The position numbers and the translations under genes are program-made. Shown here in pieces: positions 1 to 8,808 of a DNA stretch of 64,000 bases. The notes beneath the pieces were generated by a model. It was not told where the DNA came from. It was given only the letters and a program-made list of their open reading frames with translations, and ran no database searches. The stretch's first letter is position 1. Every line of letters starts with the position of its first letter. Source of the DNA: DATNIC01 sp035604635 (GTDB lineage: Bacteria > Vulcanimicrobiota > Vulcanimicrobiia > Vulcanimicrobiales > Vulcanimicrobiaceae); contig DATNIC010000236.1 in NCBI GenBank assembly GCA_035604635.1, positions 1-64,000 on the forward strand. Direction: 5' to 3'.

Positions 1-150
1 CAACGGTTCGAGCGGCATGACCGCGTACGGTTCGAACGGAGCGGCCGGGTGGAGCTCGCCTTTCGCGCCTTAACGAATCGGGGCTATCCTTAAGCGGAAT
101 AAGAGTTCGAGCTCGTCGCGAAAGCGGTCCGACAGCTCAAAGGAGCGGGT
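1..150. other. window edge, no confident gene
   Basis: No complete gene is visible here. On the plus strand a frame beginning at base 2 runs open to a TAA at 71-73 and encodes a Gly/Ser/Asn-rich tail, which could be the C-terminus of a gene entering from the left. On the minus strand an ATG at 16-18 begins a short open frame leaving the window. The two cannot be separated from the sequence given. Bases 139-145 carry an AAAGGAG Shine-Dalgarno site for the next gene. Confidence 0.3.
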
Positions 151-153
151 GTG

Positions 154-1236
154 ATGCATATTTTTTTGAGAAGCCTTGCTATTCTGCTTGTGCTGGCCGG
201 CTCGTCTACGTACGAGGCGCGCAGCTTTGCGGCCGGCCCGAACCTCTACGTCTCCAACGAAAGTCCGTCACAGATTCTCGTGTTCGCGCCGACGCGCGAA
301 AACGGAGACATGCCTCCGATTTGGTCTATCGCGGGATCGAAAACGCACCTGAAGTTGCCGCAAGCCTTAGCCTTCGGTCCCACCGGAGAGCTTTTCGTCG
401 CGAACAACGATGTCAGCGGGCCGAATACGTCGATTCTCGTGTTCGCTCCGCACGCTAAGGGGAATGTTGCCCCGATTCGTTGGATCCACGGAGCGGCCAC
501 GATGTTCCCGCTCAACATCTTTATGGGCATCGACGTTGATAAGACGGGTCGACTCTATGCTGCCATGGGTGGGGGAGCAACACCGCAGGACGGATCGCCG
601 GTCTTCGTCTTCGCAGCTGGAGCTAATGGCAATACGGCGCCGATCCATATCCTCGTCGGGCCCTCTCCTACGATTAATAATCTTGGTAGCGCCGGAGGAC
701 TCGCTATCGACACCACTGCTGCCCCGTCGAAAGCGTTGGTCCTCTCCGATGCGGGCATAGATCTCGCTCCGCCATTCCAGCACCATCGGAAACTTGAACG
801 CTACTCGCTCGCCGCGAGCGGTCCCGCACAGCCCGTCTGTGTCATCCGAGGCCCGCTCACGGGGATGGACGCCAACCAAGCCTTTGCAGGGCCGGTAACC
901 GTCCATAACGGGGACATTTGGGCGCAGATCCTCGGCCCGAGCCCGACCAATCTGCCGACGATCAGCGGGTTTCACGGATGCGGTAACATAGCGCCGGTGG
1001 CAACCCTTGCCGGCTCGAACACCGGTTTCGATACCGGGAACGCCTTCGTGAGCGGCCTGGTGTTCGACAAGCTCGGTCACCTGTACGTCTCCGACTACGT
1101 CGGAAATCCAAATTCGTTGGGAAGCGTCCAGATATTCTTCGGCCCTAACTTCAACGGAAACATCGCACCGGACGAAGTCCTTCACGGGCCCAAGACGAAG
1201 ATCACGTATCCGATGGGTATAGCGATCGGACCGTGA
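154..1236 (+). CDS. secreted beta-propeller (NHL-like) repeat protein
   Basis: A 360-residue exported protein of unknown function. Residues 1-27 form a signal peptide (basic start, hydrophobic core, Ala-rich cleavage region). The rest consists of imperfect repeats of about 45 residues with the recurrent pattern V-F-A-P/G, then G-N-x-A-P, then a Gly/Pro loop and L-x-V-S/A-N/D, as in NHL/SMP-30-like six-bladed propellers. AAAGGAG lies 8 nt before the ATG at 154, which makes this start better than the GTG at 151. Such proteins usually act as extracytoplasmic binding scaffolds; no enzymatic residues are recognisable. A second, larger propeller protein lies at 54599-56467. Confidence 0.75.
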   Translation: MHIFLRSLAILLVLAGSSTYEARSFAAGPNLYVSNESPSQILVFAPTRENGDMPPIWSIAGSKTHLKLPQALAFGPTGELFVANNDVSGPNTSILVFAPHAKGNVAPIRWIHGAATMFPLNIFMGIDVDKTGRLYAAMGGGATPQDGSPVFVFAAGANGNTAPIHILVGPSPTINNLGSAGGLAIDTTAAPSKALVLSDAGIDLAPPFQHHRKLERYSLAASGPAQPVCVIRGPLTGMDANQAFAGPVTVHNGDIWAQILGPSPTNLPTISGFHGCGNIAPVATLAGSNTGFDTGNAFVSGLVFDKLGHLYVSDYVGNPNSLGSVQIFFGPNFNGNIAPDEVLHGPKTKITYPMGIAIGP

Positions 1237-1303
1237 TGCCACCTGAGAGGAGCTCTGCGACGCGGTTCTGAACACGGCGCTACCGATTCCGAAAGATGAT
1301 GTA

Positions 1304-2224
1304 TTGAAAAAACTGGTCTTGGAGACCACTGCGCCGTTCCAGGGACTGCCGGAGTTGGTCGCCTATGATGAAGGCCTCTTCGAGAAGGAAGGCTTGATCA
1401 TCGAATGGGCCGAGCGCGGCTCGGGTGTCGAGCAGAAGACGCAGGCCGCAATCACCAGCCCGAAAGGCGTCGACCCCTTCAGCAGTCATGGACGGCTGTT
1501 CGAGTTGGGTAAGGCGGATATGTACAATGCCTGCGAGTGGGGCAATTACTGCCGCGTCCAGGATACCCGCGTCGGTAGCCGCCAGATCGGCCGGCGTGCC
1601 ATCGTGACCTACGCGGCGATCGTGGTACGGCCGGAGTCGCCGGTCTACACCGCGCAGCAGCTCGCGAATCGAACGGTCGGCGTGCCGTTCTACAACGGCA
1701 CGCATTATCTCGCGCTGCTCATGCTGGAAGGCTTCCTGCCGCGCGAGCTCATCAAGGTGTGCCGCGCGCCGAACGGTTCGCGTAACCGTTTCGATTCAAT
1801 GATAAAGGGCGAGATCGAAGCGACCACGTTGACCGAGCCGTACATCACGCTGGCCGAGAAGAAGGGATGCCGCACGATCTGCTCGGCCTTCTACCAAGGC
1901 ACCGAAGTAGCGTCCGGCAAGGTCGATGCCGAGACCTATGCCGCGTTCAACCGCGCGGTTCGCGAGGCCGTGCGCCGCATCAATGCCGACAAGCGCGGCT
2001 ATCTCCACTACTTCATCGACTATCACAAGGCGAAGGACCCCGAGATCGGCGCTCTAAAGGTCGAAGATCTTCGCGAAAGCCGTCTCGTCGTGTGCGACCC
2101 CGCACCGATCCCTGCCGACGAAATGCAGCGCACCTATGACTGGGTCAGGAGCTGGGGCATGCTGGAAGAGACCGCATCGCCGGTCGATCTCGTTAACGTG
2201 GAAGTGCAGCTGCACGCACATTAA
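1304..2224 (+). CDS. cytosolic NMT1/THI5-like (PBP2-fold) protein
   Basis: A 306-residue protein with the fold of sulfonate/nitrate/thiamine-precursor binding proteins: an N-terminal strand followed by L-V-A-Y-D-E-G-L-F-x-K-E-G-L, a V-V-R-P hinge segment, then Q-Q-L-A-N-R-T-V-G-V-P. Unlike normal ABC binding proteins it has no signal peptide, so it should act in the cytoplasm. It is Cys-rich (motifs C-E-W-G-N-Y-C near residue 66, and G-C-R-T-I-C near 190). No ATG/GTG lies near the conserved beginning, so TTG at 1304 is used. It lies 4 nt before the next binding-protein gene. Possible roles are a ligand sensor or a PBP-fold enzyme, as in Thi5 or dihydroxyphthalate decarboxylase; this is inference. 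Confidence 0.65.
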   Translation: MKKLVLETTAPFQGLPELVAYDEGLFEKEGLIIEWAERGSGVEQKTQAAITSPKGVDPFSSHGRLFELGKADMYNACEWGNYCRVQDTRVGSRQIGRRAIVTYAAIVVRPESPVYTAQQLANRTVGVPFYNGTHYLALLMLEGFLPRELIKVCRAPNGSRNRFDSMIKGEIEATTLTEPYITLAEKKGCRTICSAFYQGTEVASGKVDAETYAAFNRAVREAVRRINADKRGYLHYFIDYHKAKDPEIGALKVEDLRESRLVVCDPAPIPADEMQRTYDWVRSWGMLEETASPVDLVNVEVQLHAH

Positions 2225-2228
2225 GAGC

Positions 2229-3188
2229 ATGCGGAAGGCATTGTTACTATCACGGCGCGCGCTGCTCGCGCTCGGCAGCGCCGCACTCGCGTTTCCCGCC
2301 GCTGCCTTCGCGCAGGGGATGACTTCCATCAAGATGGCAGGCGTCGCTGAAGATTCGGCAACGCCCGTCCTCTACGGCATTCAAAGCGGGCTCTTCCGTC
2401 CGCGCGGGCTCGACGTCGAGTTGGAGACGCAGCATAACGGGCCCGCAATTATGAGCGGTGTCGCGGGCAATTCGTATCAGATCGGCAAATCGAGCACGCC
2501 GCCGCTCATCGCCGCGTTCAGCCGCGGACTGCCGTTCGTCATGATTGCGCCTGCGGGTCTCTACGTTTCGAGCGCACCGATTGCCGCGCTGCTCGTCAAG
2601 AACGATGCGCCGATCGCAAAGGCCTCGGACCTCAACGGCAAAACGATCGCCACGGGAGCGCTCAACGACGTCCACTCTCTGGCGACCCGAGCCTGGATCG
2701 ATAAGAACGGCGGCGACTCTTCAGCGGTCAAATTCGTCGAGATCCCGATCAGCGAGATCCCAGTTTCGATTGCGCAGGGGCGCGTCGACGCCGGTTCGGC
2801 GAACGAGCCGGTGTTGTCAGCGGCGCTCGCCGGCGGATCCCTGCGCGTCTTGGGCCGCAATTTCGATGCGATCGCGCCGAGATTCATGTACACGGCTTGG
2901 TTCACGACCAAGCAATACGCCGCCGCCAATACGGCAGCCGTCAAGAACTTTACCGTGGCCCTGAAGCAAGCCGCGCAGTACGTCAACACGCACCATGCGC
3001 AGACGATCGAGATGATCGCGAAGTACACTTCGCTCGAACCCGCGCAGGTTCGGAAGATGACGCGCGTCGAGCAGGGGACGGTGTTGGATCCGAAGCTGCT
3101 CCAGCCGGTCATCGACGCGATGTTCAAGTACAAATACCTCGCGCAAGCATTCGACGCGCGCGATCTTATTGTGCCGGGGCTGACCTAA
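2229..3188 (+). CDS. ABC transporter substrate-binding protein, NMT1/SsuA-like
   Basis: A 319-residue periplasmic or surface binding protein. The start is the ATG at 2229, giving a clear signal peptide (M-R-K, then an Ala/Leu-rich core ending A-F-A-Q). The mature part has the NMT1-like layout: Y-G-I-Q-S-G-L-F-x-x-R-G-L-D-V, an A-S-D-L-N-G-K-T-I-A segment, and a C-terminal helix-rich domain. The frame stays open upstream into the previous gene but the signal peptide fixes the start. No permease or ATPase gene of the SsuBC type is nearby. It ends tail-to-tail with the next gene (4-nt overlap). The ligand is unknown. Confidence 0.8.
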   Translation: MRKALLLSRRALLALGSAALAFPAAAFAQGMTSIKMAGVAEDSATPVLYGIQSGLFRPRGLDVELETQHNGPAIMSGVAGNSYQIGKSSTPPLIAAFSRGLPFVMIAPAGLYVSSAPIAALLVKNDAPIAKASDLNGKTIATGALNDVHSLATRAWIDKNGGDSSAVKFVEIPISEIPVSIAQGRVDAGSANEPVLSAALAGGSLRVLGRNFDAIAPRFMYTAWFTTKQYAAANTAAVKNFTVALKQAAQYVNTHHAQTIEMIAKYTSLEPAQVRKMTRVEQGTVLDPKLLQPVIDAMFKYKYLAQAFDARDLIVPGLT

Positions 3189-4561
3189 CCGCGAAGGACG
3201 CGAAAGTCGGCCGGCCCTTCGAATAGCCGGCGTAGCATGGAGCGTGCAGCCAATATCTGTTCGCTCGTCCATCCGCCGTATGCGGCGTTCGCCGCGTACT
3301 TTGCTTCGATCGCCTCGCGAGTGAGCGGCTCTTTCGCGCCGCCCCGGAAGTGGGGCTGACGCTCTTCGATGACCCGGCCGTCGACGAGTGTCGCCCGGAG
3401 ATGGCCCGTGAAGCTGCGCGGATACGGGTTGTGGGGATCGATCTCGTAGCGTACCTTCGCGGCGAGCGCTCGAGTCTTCGGATCGTCGATCGCCTCGGCG
3501 GTGAATGCGCCCAGACCGACGTCGCCCAAGACGAAGCCGAGCGCGATGCAGAACGGCGTGCTGAACTTCGCAGCATACGGATTCGGCGGCGCTTGTTTGT
3601 CGGCGAGCGGCTCCCACAGGCGATGGACGATCCCTTCGGCGGTTTCGCAGACGATTTCGGCAATCTCTTCGGCCCGAATGCCGCGCGCCGCAAGCCGGAT
3701 CGCGCAGTCGATGTACGGATGGATCATCGTCCCGCACGCGTACGGCTTGAAAGCGAGGGTCTCCGTCACCCATTCGTCGCCGAAGCCGCTCGTCAACCGT
3801 TCGAAGTCCGCCTCGTTCGTATGCGCAAATCCGAAAAAGAGGCCGTGCGTCCCCTCGAAAACGGTCCGCGGACCGACGAACCCGCCGCGCGCCAGGAGCG
3901 CCGCGCGAATTCCGGATTGCGCGGCCCAGCCGGCGTGGAGCCGCTTCGTCCACGCTCCCTCGGCGAGATATTCGATGATCCCGCCCGCCATGCTGGCGGC
4001 GATGCCGAGCGCGTCGACGATCTGCGCTTCGTTCAGGCCGAGCGTCGTCGCGACGGCCGCGGCGCTGCCGAGCGCACCGAAGACGCTCGTGGGATGGAAG
4101 CCGGCTTTGTGTACGCGCATCGGTGCGACGAGGCTGAGCCTGCACATCGTTTCGGCGCCGACCGCGATTCCGGCCAGCATCGCAGCGCCGGCTGCCCCGA
4201 AACGTTCCGCCGTCGCGAGGACGGCGGGGACGATCACGGCGCCCGCATGGACGGGCCCTCCCTCGAAGGTGTCATCGTAGTCTTCGCCGTGCGCGGCGAT
4301 TCCGTTGATCAGCGCGGCGCCCGCCGCATCGAAGCTGCCCGCATGACCGATCGCGGTACATGTGCCGCCCGTGTCGATGCTCTGCAGCGCCGCAAGGACG
4401 TAGTCGGTTCGGCGCGCGGCGACGCAGAGGCCGGCGACGTCGAGGACGAGATCCGATGCGACCCGGTGCACCTGGGGCGGAAGCTCGGCGCCGCGCACGG
4501 CGTGAGCTGCGCGCGCGAAGCGCTCGGCGACGGCAATGCGACCGGTCATCGATTTAGACAT
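3185..4561 (-). CDS. MmgE/PrpD family protein
   Basis: A 458-residue protein of the MmgE/PrpD family (2-methylcitrate dehydratase, cis-aconitate decarboxylase and many uncharacterised hydro-lyases). Typical features are the N-terminal helical segment with G-T-C-T-A-I-G, N-G-I-A-A-H-G-E-D-Y-D-D (family hallmark H-x-x-D-Y-D-D), the central A-L-G-I-A-A-S-M-A-G-G, K-R-L-H-A-G-W-A-A, and K-P-Y-A-C-G with downstream H-P. The start is the ATG at 4561; a longer frame upstream looks non-coding. There are no prpB/prpC neighbours, so the methylcitrate cycle is not implied; the adjacent SDR and binding proteins suggest a catabolic role. Confidence 0.85.
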   Translation of the reverse strand: MSKSMTGRIAVAERFARAAHAVRGAELPPQVHRVASDLVLDVAGLCVAARRTDYVLAALQSIDTGGTCTAIGHAGSFDAAGAALINGIAAHGEDYDDTFEGGPVHAGAVIVPAVLATAERFGAAGAAMLAGIAVGAETMCRLSLVAPMRVHKAGFHPTSVFGALGSAAAVATTLGLNEAQIVDALGIAASMAGGIIEYLAEGAWTKRLHAGWAAQSGIRAALLARGGFVGPRTVFEGTHGLFFGFAHTNEADFERLTSGFGDEWVTETLAFKPYACGTMIHPYIDCAIRLAARGIRAEEIAEIVCETAEGIVHRLWEPLADKQAPPNPYAAKFSTPFCIALGFVLGDVGLGAFTAEAIDDPKTRALAAKVRYEIDPHNPYPRSFTGHLRATLVDGRVIEERQPHFRGGAKEPLTREAIEAKYAANAAYGGWTSEQILAARSMLRRLFEGPADFRVLRG

Positions 4562-4603
4562 GCTAAACAGGAATGACGAGCCTGCGCTTCGATCTCCTCC
4601 GCA

Positions 4604-5350
4604 ATGCAGACATCGGAATTGGCCGGCTCGGTCGCGCTCGTCACGGGTGCGGCGCGCAATATCGGCAGGGCGATTGCGCTCGAGCTGGCGCGCGCTGGGG
4701 CCGCGGTCGTCGTGAATGCAAAAACGGCGCACGCCGAAGCGCGCGCACTCGTCGCCGAGATCGAGGCGCACGGCGGATCAGCCGCTGCGGTCCTCGCCGA
4801 CGTCACGGATCCGTCCGCCGTCGAGCGTTTGATCGGCGAGGCGATCGAGCGCTTCGGGCGGCTCGACGTTCTCGTCAACAACGCGGCATTGCGCGACGAG
4901 GCGTCCTTCGAGGAGATGAGCTTCGCGCAGTGGCGCGCGGTCATCGACGTCGTTCTCGACGGCGCGTTCCTGTGCACGCAAGCCGCGCTGCCGCACGTGC
5001 GCCGAAGCGGACGCGGTTCGATCGTGAACATCGGCGGTTTGACGGCGCACACCGGGGCGCCGCGGCGCGCGCACGTCGTGACGGCGAAGGCCGGGATCAT
5101 CGGCTTCACTCGGGCTCTGGCGCACGAGCTCTCGGGCGAGGGCATCACGGTCAACTGCGTCGTTCCCGGGCTCATCGACACGGCGCGCGCGGGTGCGCTT
5201 CCGAGTCATCGCGCCGGCAAGGCGACGCTCGTCGGACGCAACGGGACGCCGGAAGACGTCGCCGCAACGGTCCGATGGCTCGTCGGACCGGCGGCGCGCT
5301 TCGTCACCGGTCAGACGATTCACGTCAACGGTGGAGCCTATTTGGGCTAA
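4604..5350 (+). CDS. short-chain dehydrogenase/reductase with altered catalytic residues
   Basis: A 248-residue classical SDR (FabG-like). The NAD(P)-binding motif T-G-A-A-R-N-I-G lies at residues 14-21 and N-N-A-A at 92-95; the C-terminus ends in the usual V-N-G-G. The active site is unusual: Lys162 is present, but the Tyr expected four residues before it is Val158, and the Ser expected near 145 is Gly. The region reads G-G-L-T-A-H-T-G-A then R-A-H-V-V-T-A-K. The dehydrogenase chemistry may therefore be altered or lost. It is divergent from the MmgE/PrpD gene with 42 nt between start codons, which suggests a shared promoter region. Confidence 0.85.
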   Translation: MQTSELAGSVALVTGAARNIGRAIALELARAGAAVVVNAKTAHAEARALVAEIEAHGGSAAAVLADVTDPSAVERLIGEAIERFGRLDVLVNNAALRDEASFEEMSFAQWRAVIDVVLDGAFLCTQAALPHVRRSGRGSIVNIGGLTAHTGAPRRAHVVTAKAGIIGFTRALAHELSGEGITVNCVVPGLIDTARAGALPSHRAGKATLVGRNGTPEDVAATVRWLVGPAARFVTGQTIHVNGGAYLG

Positions 5351-5410
5351 TGCGCGCCGGGGGGCGACATGCCGAACGCTTTAGAAGAAACCCGGAGGAG
5401 GCCGCAATAG

Positions 5411-5746
5411 TTGTTTTCGGGATCTGAAGTAGTAGGCGCCAGCGTGATTAGCGGACTAGCCGTCCTGCTCGCCTGCCTTTTCAGCCGCTGGCAAACGTCT
5501 CATGCGGTGGTGGCCGGATTGATGGCCGCCTCGATGGTCGCCGTCTGGCGGGTCGGCGCGAACATCGCGGAGCTCAATGCCGACGTGATTCCGCACGTCA
5601 GCGTCGGTGACATCGGGTGCCTGGTCGCCGGAGCGCTCGCGCCTTTGCTTCTCGCCTTCATCGTCGACGAAACGCGTCGGTGGTGGCTGCCGGGATTGAT
5701 CGGCGGACTTGCCGCCTTTCTCGGCAACGTCTTTATCCTTTGGTAG
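5411..5746 (+). CDS. small four-helix membrane protein
   Basis: A 111-residue hydrophobic protein with four predicted membrane segments (about residues 5-24, 31-52, 60-80 and 88-110) and short charged loops. The start is uncertain: TTG at 5411 lies 12 nt after GGAGG at 5394-5398, and it directly follows the TAG of a 13-codon mini-frame (5369-5410) that contains this Shine-Dalgarno site. An internal GTG is a second choice. No family is recognised. Confidence 0.6.
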   Translation: MFSGSEVVGASVISGLAVLLACLFSRWQTSHAVVAGLMAASMVAVWRVGANIAELNADVIPHVSVGDIGCLVAGALAPLLLAFIVDETRRWWLPGLIGGLAAFLGNVFILW

Positions 5747-5755
5747 CCCCGAAGA

Positions 5756-6931
5756 CTAGAGCGGTTTGCCGCCGAGCTTGCTGACCCCGACCCAGGTGTC
5801 CTTGGCCGCGTCCCAGCGCACCATGATGACGTTGCTGACGCCGACTCCGCGCTGCGGCACGGTGCGGAAATCATATTGGCCGTTGATCCCGACCCAGCCG
5901 TGCAGGTTGTCGAGATAGTCTTTGATCTGCGCGGCGGTCGCGTTGAGCCCGAGCTTCTTGTAGGCGTCGATCACCAGCGACGCCGGATCCCACGCCAGCG
6001 ACTGACCGATATCCGGGCGCGTCCCGCTCGGCTTGAAGGTGTTGATGTAGTCCATGACCTTCCGCTTGACGGGTCCATTGGGCAGTTGATCCGGCGCGAT
6101 CACCGGGGGCGCCGCAAAGTAGAACTCTTTGGGCATGAACGACGCATAGGCTTTCATCTGCGCGTAGGTGAGGTTTCCGTTCGTCGTTTCGACCGGGATG
6201 TCGATGCCGGCATCGACGATCCCGCGCAGGATCGTCGCGATCGGCGTGCCCGTGCTCCAAGCGATCAATGCTTGCGCGCCGGATGTTTTCACGTGCGCCA
6301 TCTGAGCCGCAACGCTGACGTCGGTGGTATTGAAATGCTCGCGGTCGATGATTTGAATCCCGCTTTGTGCGTTGAAGGCGGCGTCGATCCCGCGCTCTGC
6401 GTCCTGACCGGTCGCGTCGCTCGACGTGATGATGGCGATACGCCGCCACCCGCGTTCCCGGAAGTACACTGCCGAGGCGGCGAGCAGATCGGTCGTTGAG
6501 ATGCTGGACGAGAAGACGTAGCTGCCGTCAGGCGGATGGATTCCCGGCGAGAAGCAGTAGTTCGTCGGCCCGTCCTTGGCGAGCGGCATCATAGCGCTGC
6601 ACACTGCGACGAGCGACGATCCGAGAATGACGGCGGGCTTCTTCGCGATCACGCCGTTCATCAGTTGAACGCCGAGCTGCGGATTCGACTGGTCGTCGAC
6701 GATGGTGAACTTGATCGGGCGTCCGCTGATTCCGCCTGACTTGTTGACGGTCTCCTCGATCACGGCGAGCGCGGCAGCTTCCTCTTTGCCCAGAAACGAA
6801 GCGGCGCCGGTGAGCGGCAGAATCGCGTTGATCTCAAACGGGTCGGCCGCGCGACCGGCGAGCGGGATGATGCAAAGCAGTCCAGCGAAGGCCAAAGCGG
6901 CCAGGGTGCCAAGAACACGAGCAAGAGACAT
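5756..6931 (-). CDS. branched-chain amino-acid-type ABC substrate-binding protein (LivK-like)
   Basis: A 391-residue extracytoplasmic binding protein of the Peripla_BP_6 (LivJ/LivK) type. A signal peptide spans residues 1-28 (core rich in Leu/Ala, ending G-R-A-A). The mature protein begins with I-N-A-I-L-P-L-T-G-A-A-S-F-L-G, the family hallmark, followed by the D-D-Q-S-N-P segment and the G-S-S binding loop. GGGAGG precedes the ATG. It is the only LivK-type protein in the window and is a plausible partner of the LivHM-LivG-LivF genes at 16805-20342 although it is 10 kb away. This group often binds aromatic acids or amides rather than Leu/Ile/Val. Confidence 0.85.
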   Translation of the reverse strand: MSLARVLGTLAALAFAGLLCIIPLAGRAADPFEINAILPLTGAASFLGKEEAAALAVIEETVNKSGGISGRPIKFTIVDDQSNPQLGVQLMNGVIAKKPAVILGSSLVAVCSAMMPLAKDGPTNYCFSPGIHPPDGSYVFSSSISTTDLLAASAVYFRERGWRRIAIITSSDATGQDAERGIDAAFNAQSGIQIIDREHFNTTDVSVAAQMAHVKTSGAQALIAWSTGTPIATILRGIVDAGIDIPVETTNGNLTYAQMKAYASFMPKEFYFAAPPVIAPDQLPNGPVKRKVMDYINTFKPSGTRPDIGQSLAWDPASLVIDAYKKLGLNATAAQIKDYLDNLHGWVGINGQYDFRTVPQRGVGVSNVIMVRWDAAKDTWVGVSKLGGKPL

Positions 6932-7000
6932 CGCTTTTCCTCCCGACGTAGTGTTTGTTAGAAGGAAGAAGAACGCATCCTGCGCGACTTCTAGCCCTCG

Positions 7001-7936
7001 ATGGCTGACGTACTAGTGGTAGGTTCCGTGGCGTTCGACAGCGTCGAAACGCCCTTTGGTAAGGTCAACGAGGTTCTCGGAGGTGCGGCGTCGTTCTTCT
7101 CGTTTGGCGCTAGCCTGTTTGCCCCGGTCAAGCTCGTCGCGACGGTCGGCGCGGATTTTCCGGAAGAGTACTTGGCCTGGTTCAAATCGCGCAACATCGA
7201 TTTGGCGGGCTTGCAGCGGCAGGCGAACGGCGCGACGTTCCGCTGGGTCGGCGACTACGGGTACGACCTCAACGTCGCGCACACGATCGACACGCAGCTC
7301 AACGTCTTCGCCGATTTCAAGCCGCAGCTGCCCGAGTCGTATAAAGACGTCGAGTTCGTCTATCTGGCGAACATCATGCCGGCTTTGCAGCTCGAGGTGC
7401 TCAGTCAAGTCCGTAAGCCGAAGTTCGTCGGCCTGGACTCGATGAATTTCTGGATCGGTAACCCCGAGACGAAAGCGATCCTCGGAGACGTGATCAAGAA
7501 GGTCGACGCCGTCTTCATGAACGATGCCGAGATTCGGCAGTACACCGGGACGCACAATATTCTCGTTGCTGCGCGCGAGCTGCTCGATCAAGGGCCAAGC
7601 GTCATCCTGATCAAGAAGGGCGAGCACGGCGCCGTCGCGGTCTCTCGAGAGGGAGTCTTCGTCGCCTCGGCGTTTCCGCTCGAATCGCCGCAGGATCCAA
7701 CCGGTGCCGGAGATTCGTTCGCCGGCGGCTTCATGGGGCACATCGCGCAGACGCGCGACACGAGTTGGCCCGGGATCAGGCGCGCGATGGCCTACGGCAG
7801 CGTCGTCGCGAGTTTCGCCGTCGAGGACTTCAGCGTCAGGCGGCTGCTGTCGATCACGGCGGACGACGTTCGTCACCGTTACGCCGAACTCGAGCAGCTC
7901 ACCGCACTCGAGGCGCAGCTCTTTTCCTCGACGTGA
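7001..7936 (+). CDS. PfkB/ribokinase family sugar or nucleoside kinase
   Basis: A 311-residue kinase of the PfkB family. The C-terminal signature D-P-T-G-A-G-D-S-F-A-G-G (residues 232-243) has catalytic base Asp238 and the anion hole. The N-terminal substrate part contains G-G-A-A-S-F (27-32), typical of the adenosine/ribokinase branch. The substrate cannot be assigned. It overlaps the purU start by 4 nt (GTGA), so the two are translationally coupled. That places it at the head of a one-carbon gene run and suggests a nucleoside or sugar salvage substrate. It is divergent from the LivK-like gene across a 69-nt gap. Confidence 0.85.
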   Translation: MADVLVVGSVAFDSVETPFGKVNEVLGGAASFFSFGASLFAPVKLVATVGADFPEEYLAWFKSRNIDLAGLQRQANGATFRWVGDYGYDLNVAHTIDTQLNVFADFKPQLPESYKDVEFVYLANIMPALQLEVLSQVRKPKFVGLDSMNFWIGNPETKAILGDVIKKVDAVFMNDAEIRQYTGTHNILVAARELLDQGPSVILIKKGEHGAVAVSREGVFVASAFPLESPQDPTGAGDSFAGGFMGHIAQTRDTSWPGIRRAMAYGSVVASFAVEDFSVRRLLSITADDVRHRYAELEQLTALEAQLFSST

Positions 7937-8808
7937 CGGAGCGATCGAACCGCTACCAAGACATCGGCCGGCTCCTCCTCTCCTGCTCGGATCGCCCCGG
8001 GATCGTCGCGGCGATCACGCGTTTCCTGTTCGACTTCGGGGCGAACATCATCCACTCGGATCAGCATACGCTCGATCCGTTCGGCGGCCAGTTCTTCATA
8101 CGCATCGAGTTCTATTTACGCGACCTGGAGAAGCGTGAAGAAGAATTTCGCGCGGCGTTCTCCCACATCGCGGATACGTTCGACGCGACCTGGCGAGTCT
8201 CGATCGCCAAGCGCAAGAAGCGGGTAGCGCTCTATGCCTCGCGCTCGGACCATGCCTTGCTGGAACTGCTTTGGCGCATCCGCAACGGGGATCTCTACGC
8301 CGACGTGACGACGGTCATCTCGAACCACACGAATCTCGAGCCGATGGTCACGGCGCTCGGCATCCCATTCCATCACGTGCCGATGTCGGCCGAGCTGCGC
8401 GAGCAGGCCGAACGGCGCGAGTGGGAGCTGATGGGCGACGACGTCGACCTCATCGTCCTAGCGCGCTACATGCAGGTGCTCAGCCCGCAGTTTCTCGCCC
8501 GGTACCCCAATCGGATCATCAACATTCACCACAGCTTTCTCCCCGCGTTCGTCGGCGCCGACCCGTATGGCGCCGCGTACGAACGCGGCGTGAAGTTGAT
8601 CGGCGCAACCGCGCATTACGCGACGCAAGAGCTCGACGCCGGCCCGATCATCGAGCAGGATGTCATGCGGGTCGATCACGGCCATTCGGTCGAGGACATG
8701 CGGCGCATCGGCCGCTACGTCGAGCGCGCGGTGTTGGCCCGTGCCGTCGATTGGCATCTGCAAGACCGGATTATCGTTTACCAGAATAAGACAATCGTAT
8801 TCGTATGA
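7933..8808 (+). CDS. purU: formyltetrahydrofolate deformylase
   Basis: A 291-residue enzyme that hydrolyses 10-formyltetrahydrofolate to formate and tetrahydrofolate. Residues about 9-90 form an ACT regulatory domain (L-L-S-C-S-D-R-P-G-I-V-A). The C-terminal formyltransferase fold has the H-H-S-F-L-P-A-F motif with catalytic Asn and His just before and within it, and L-D-A-G-P-I-I with the catalytic Asp. The GTG start at 7933 overlaps the kinase stop (GTGA); its own stop overlaps the next start (ATGA). It balances free and formyl folate and supplies formate. Confidence 0.95.
   Translation: MTERSNRYQDIGRLLLSCSDRPGIVAAITRFLFDFGANIIHSDQHTLDPFGGQFFIRIEFYLRDLEKREEEFRAAFSHIADTFDATWRVSIAKRKKRVALYASRSDHALLELLWRIRNGDLYADVTTVISNHTNLEPMVTALGIPFHHVPMSAELREQAERREWELMGDDVDLIVLARYMQVLSPQFLARYPNRIINIHHSFLPAFVGADPYGAAYERGVKLIGATAHYATQELDAGPIIEQDVMRVDHGHSVEDMRRIGRYVERAVLARAVDWHLQDRIIVYQNKTIVFV

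Noticed and set aside
2817..4145. 442-residue minus-strand frame overlapping the binding-protein gene and the MmgE/PrpD gene
   Set aside because: Arg-rich composition typical of a GC-rich shadow frame, and the two real genes explain the region.
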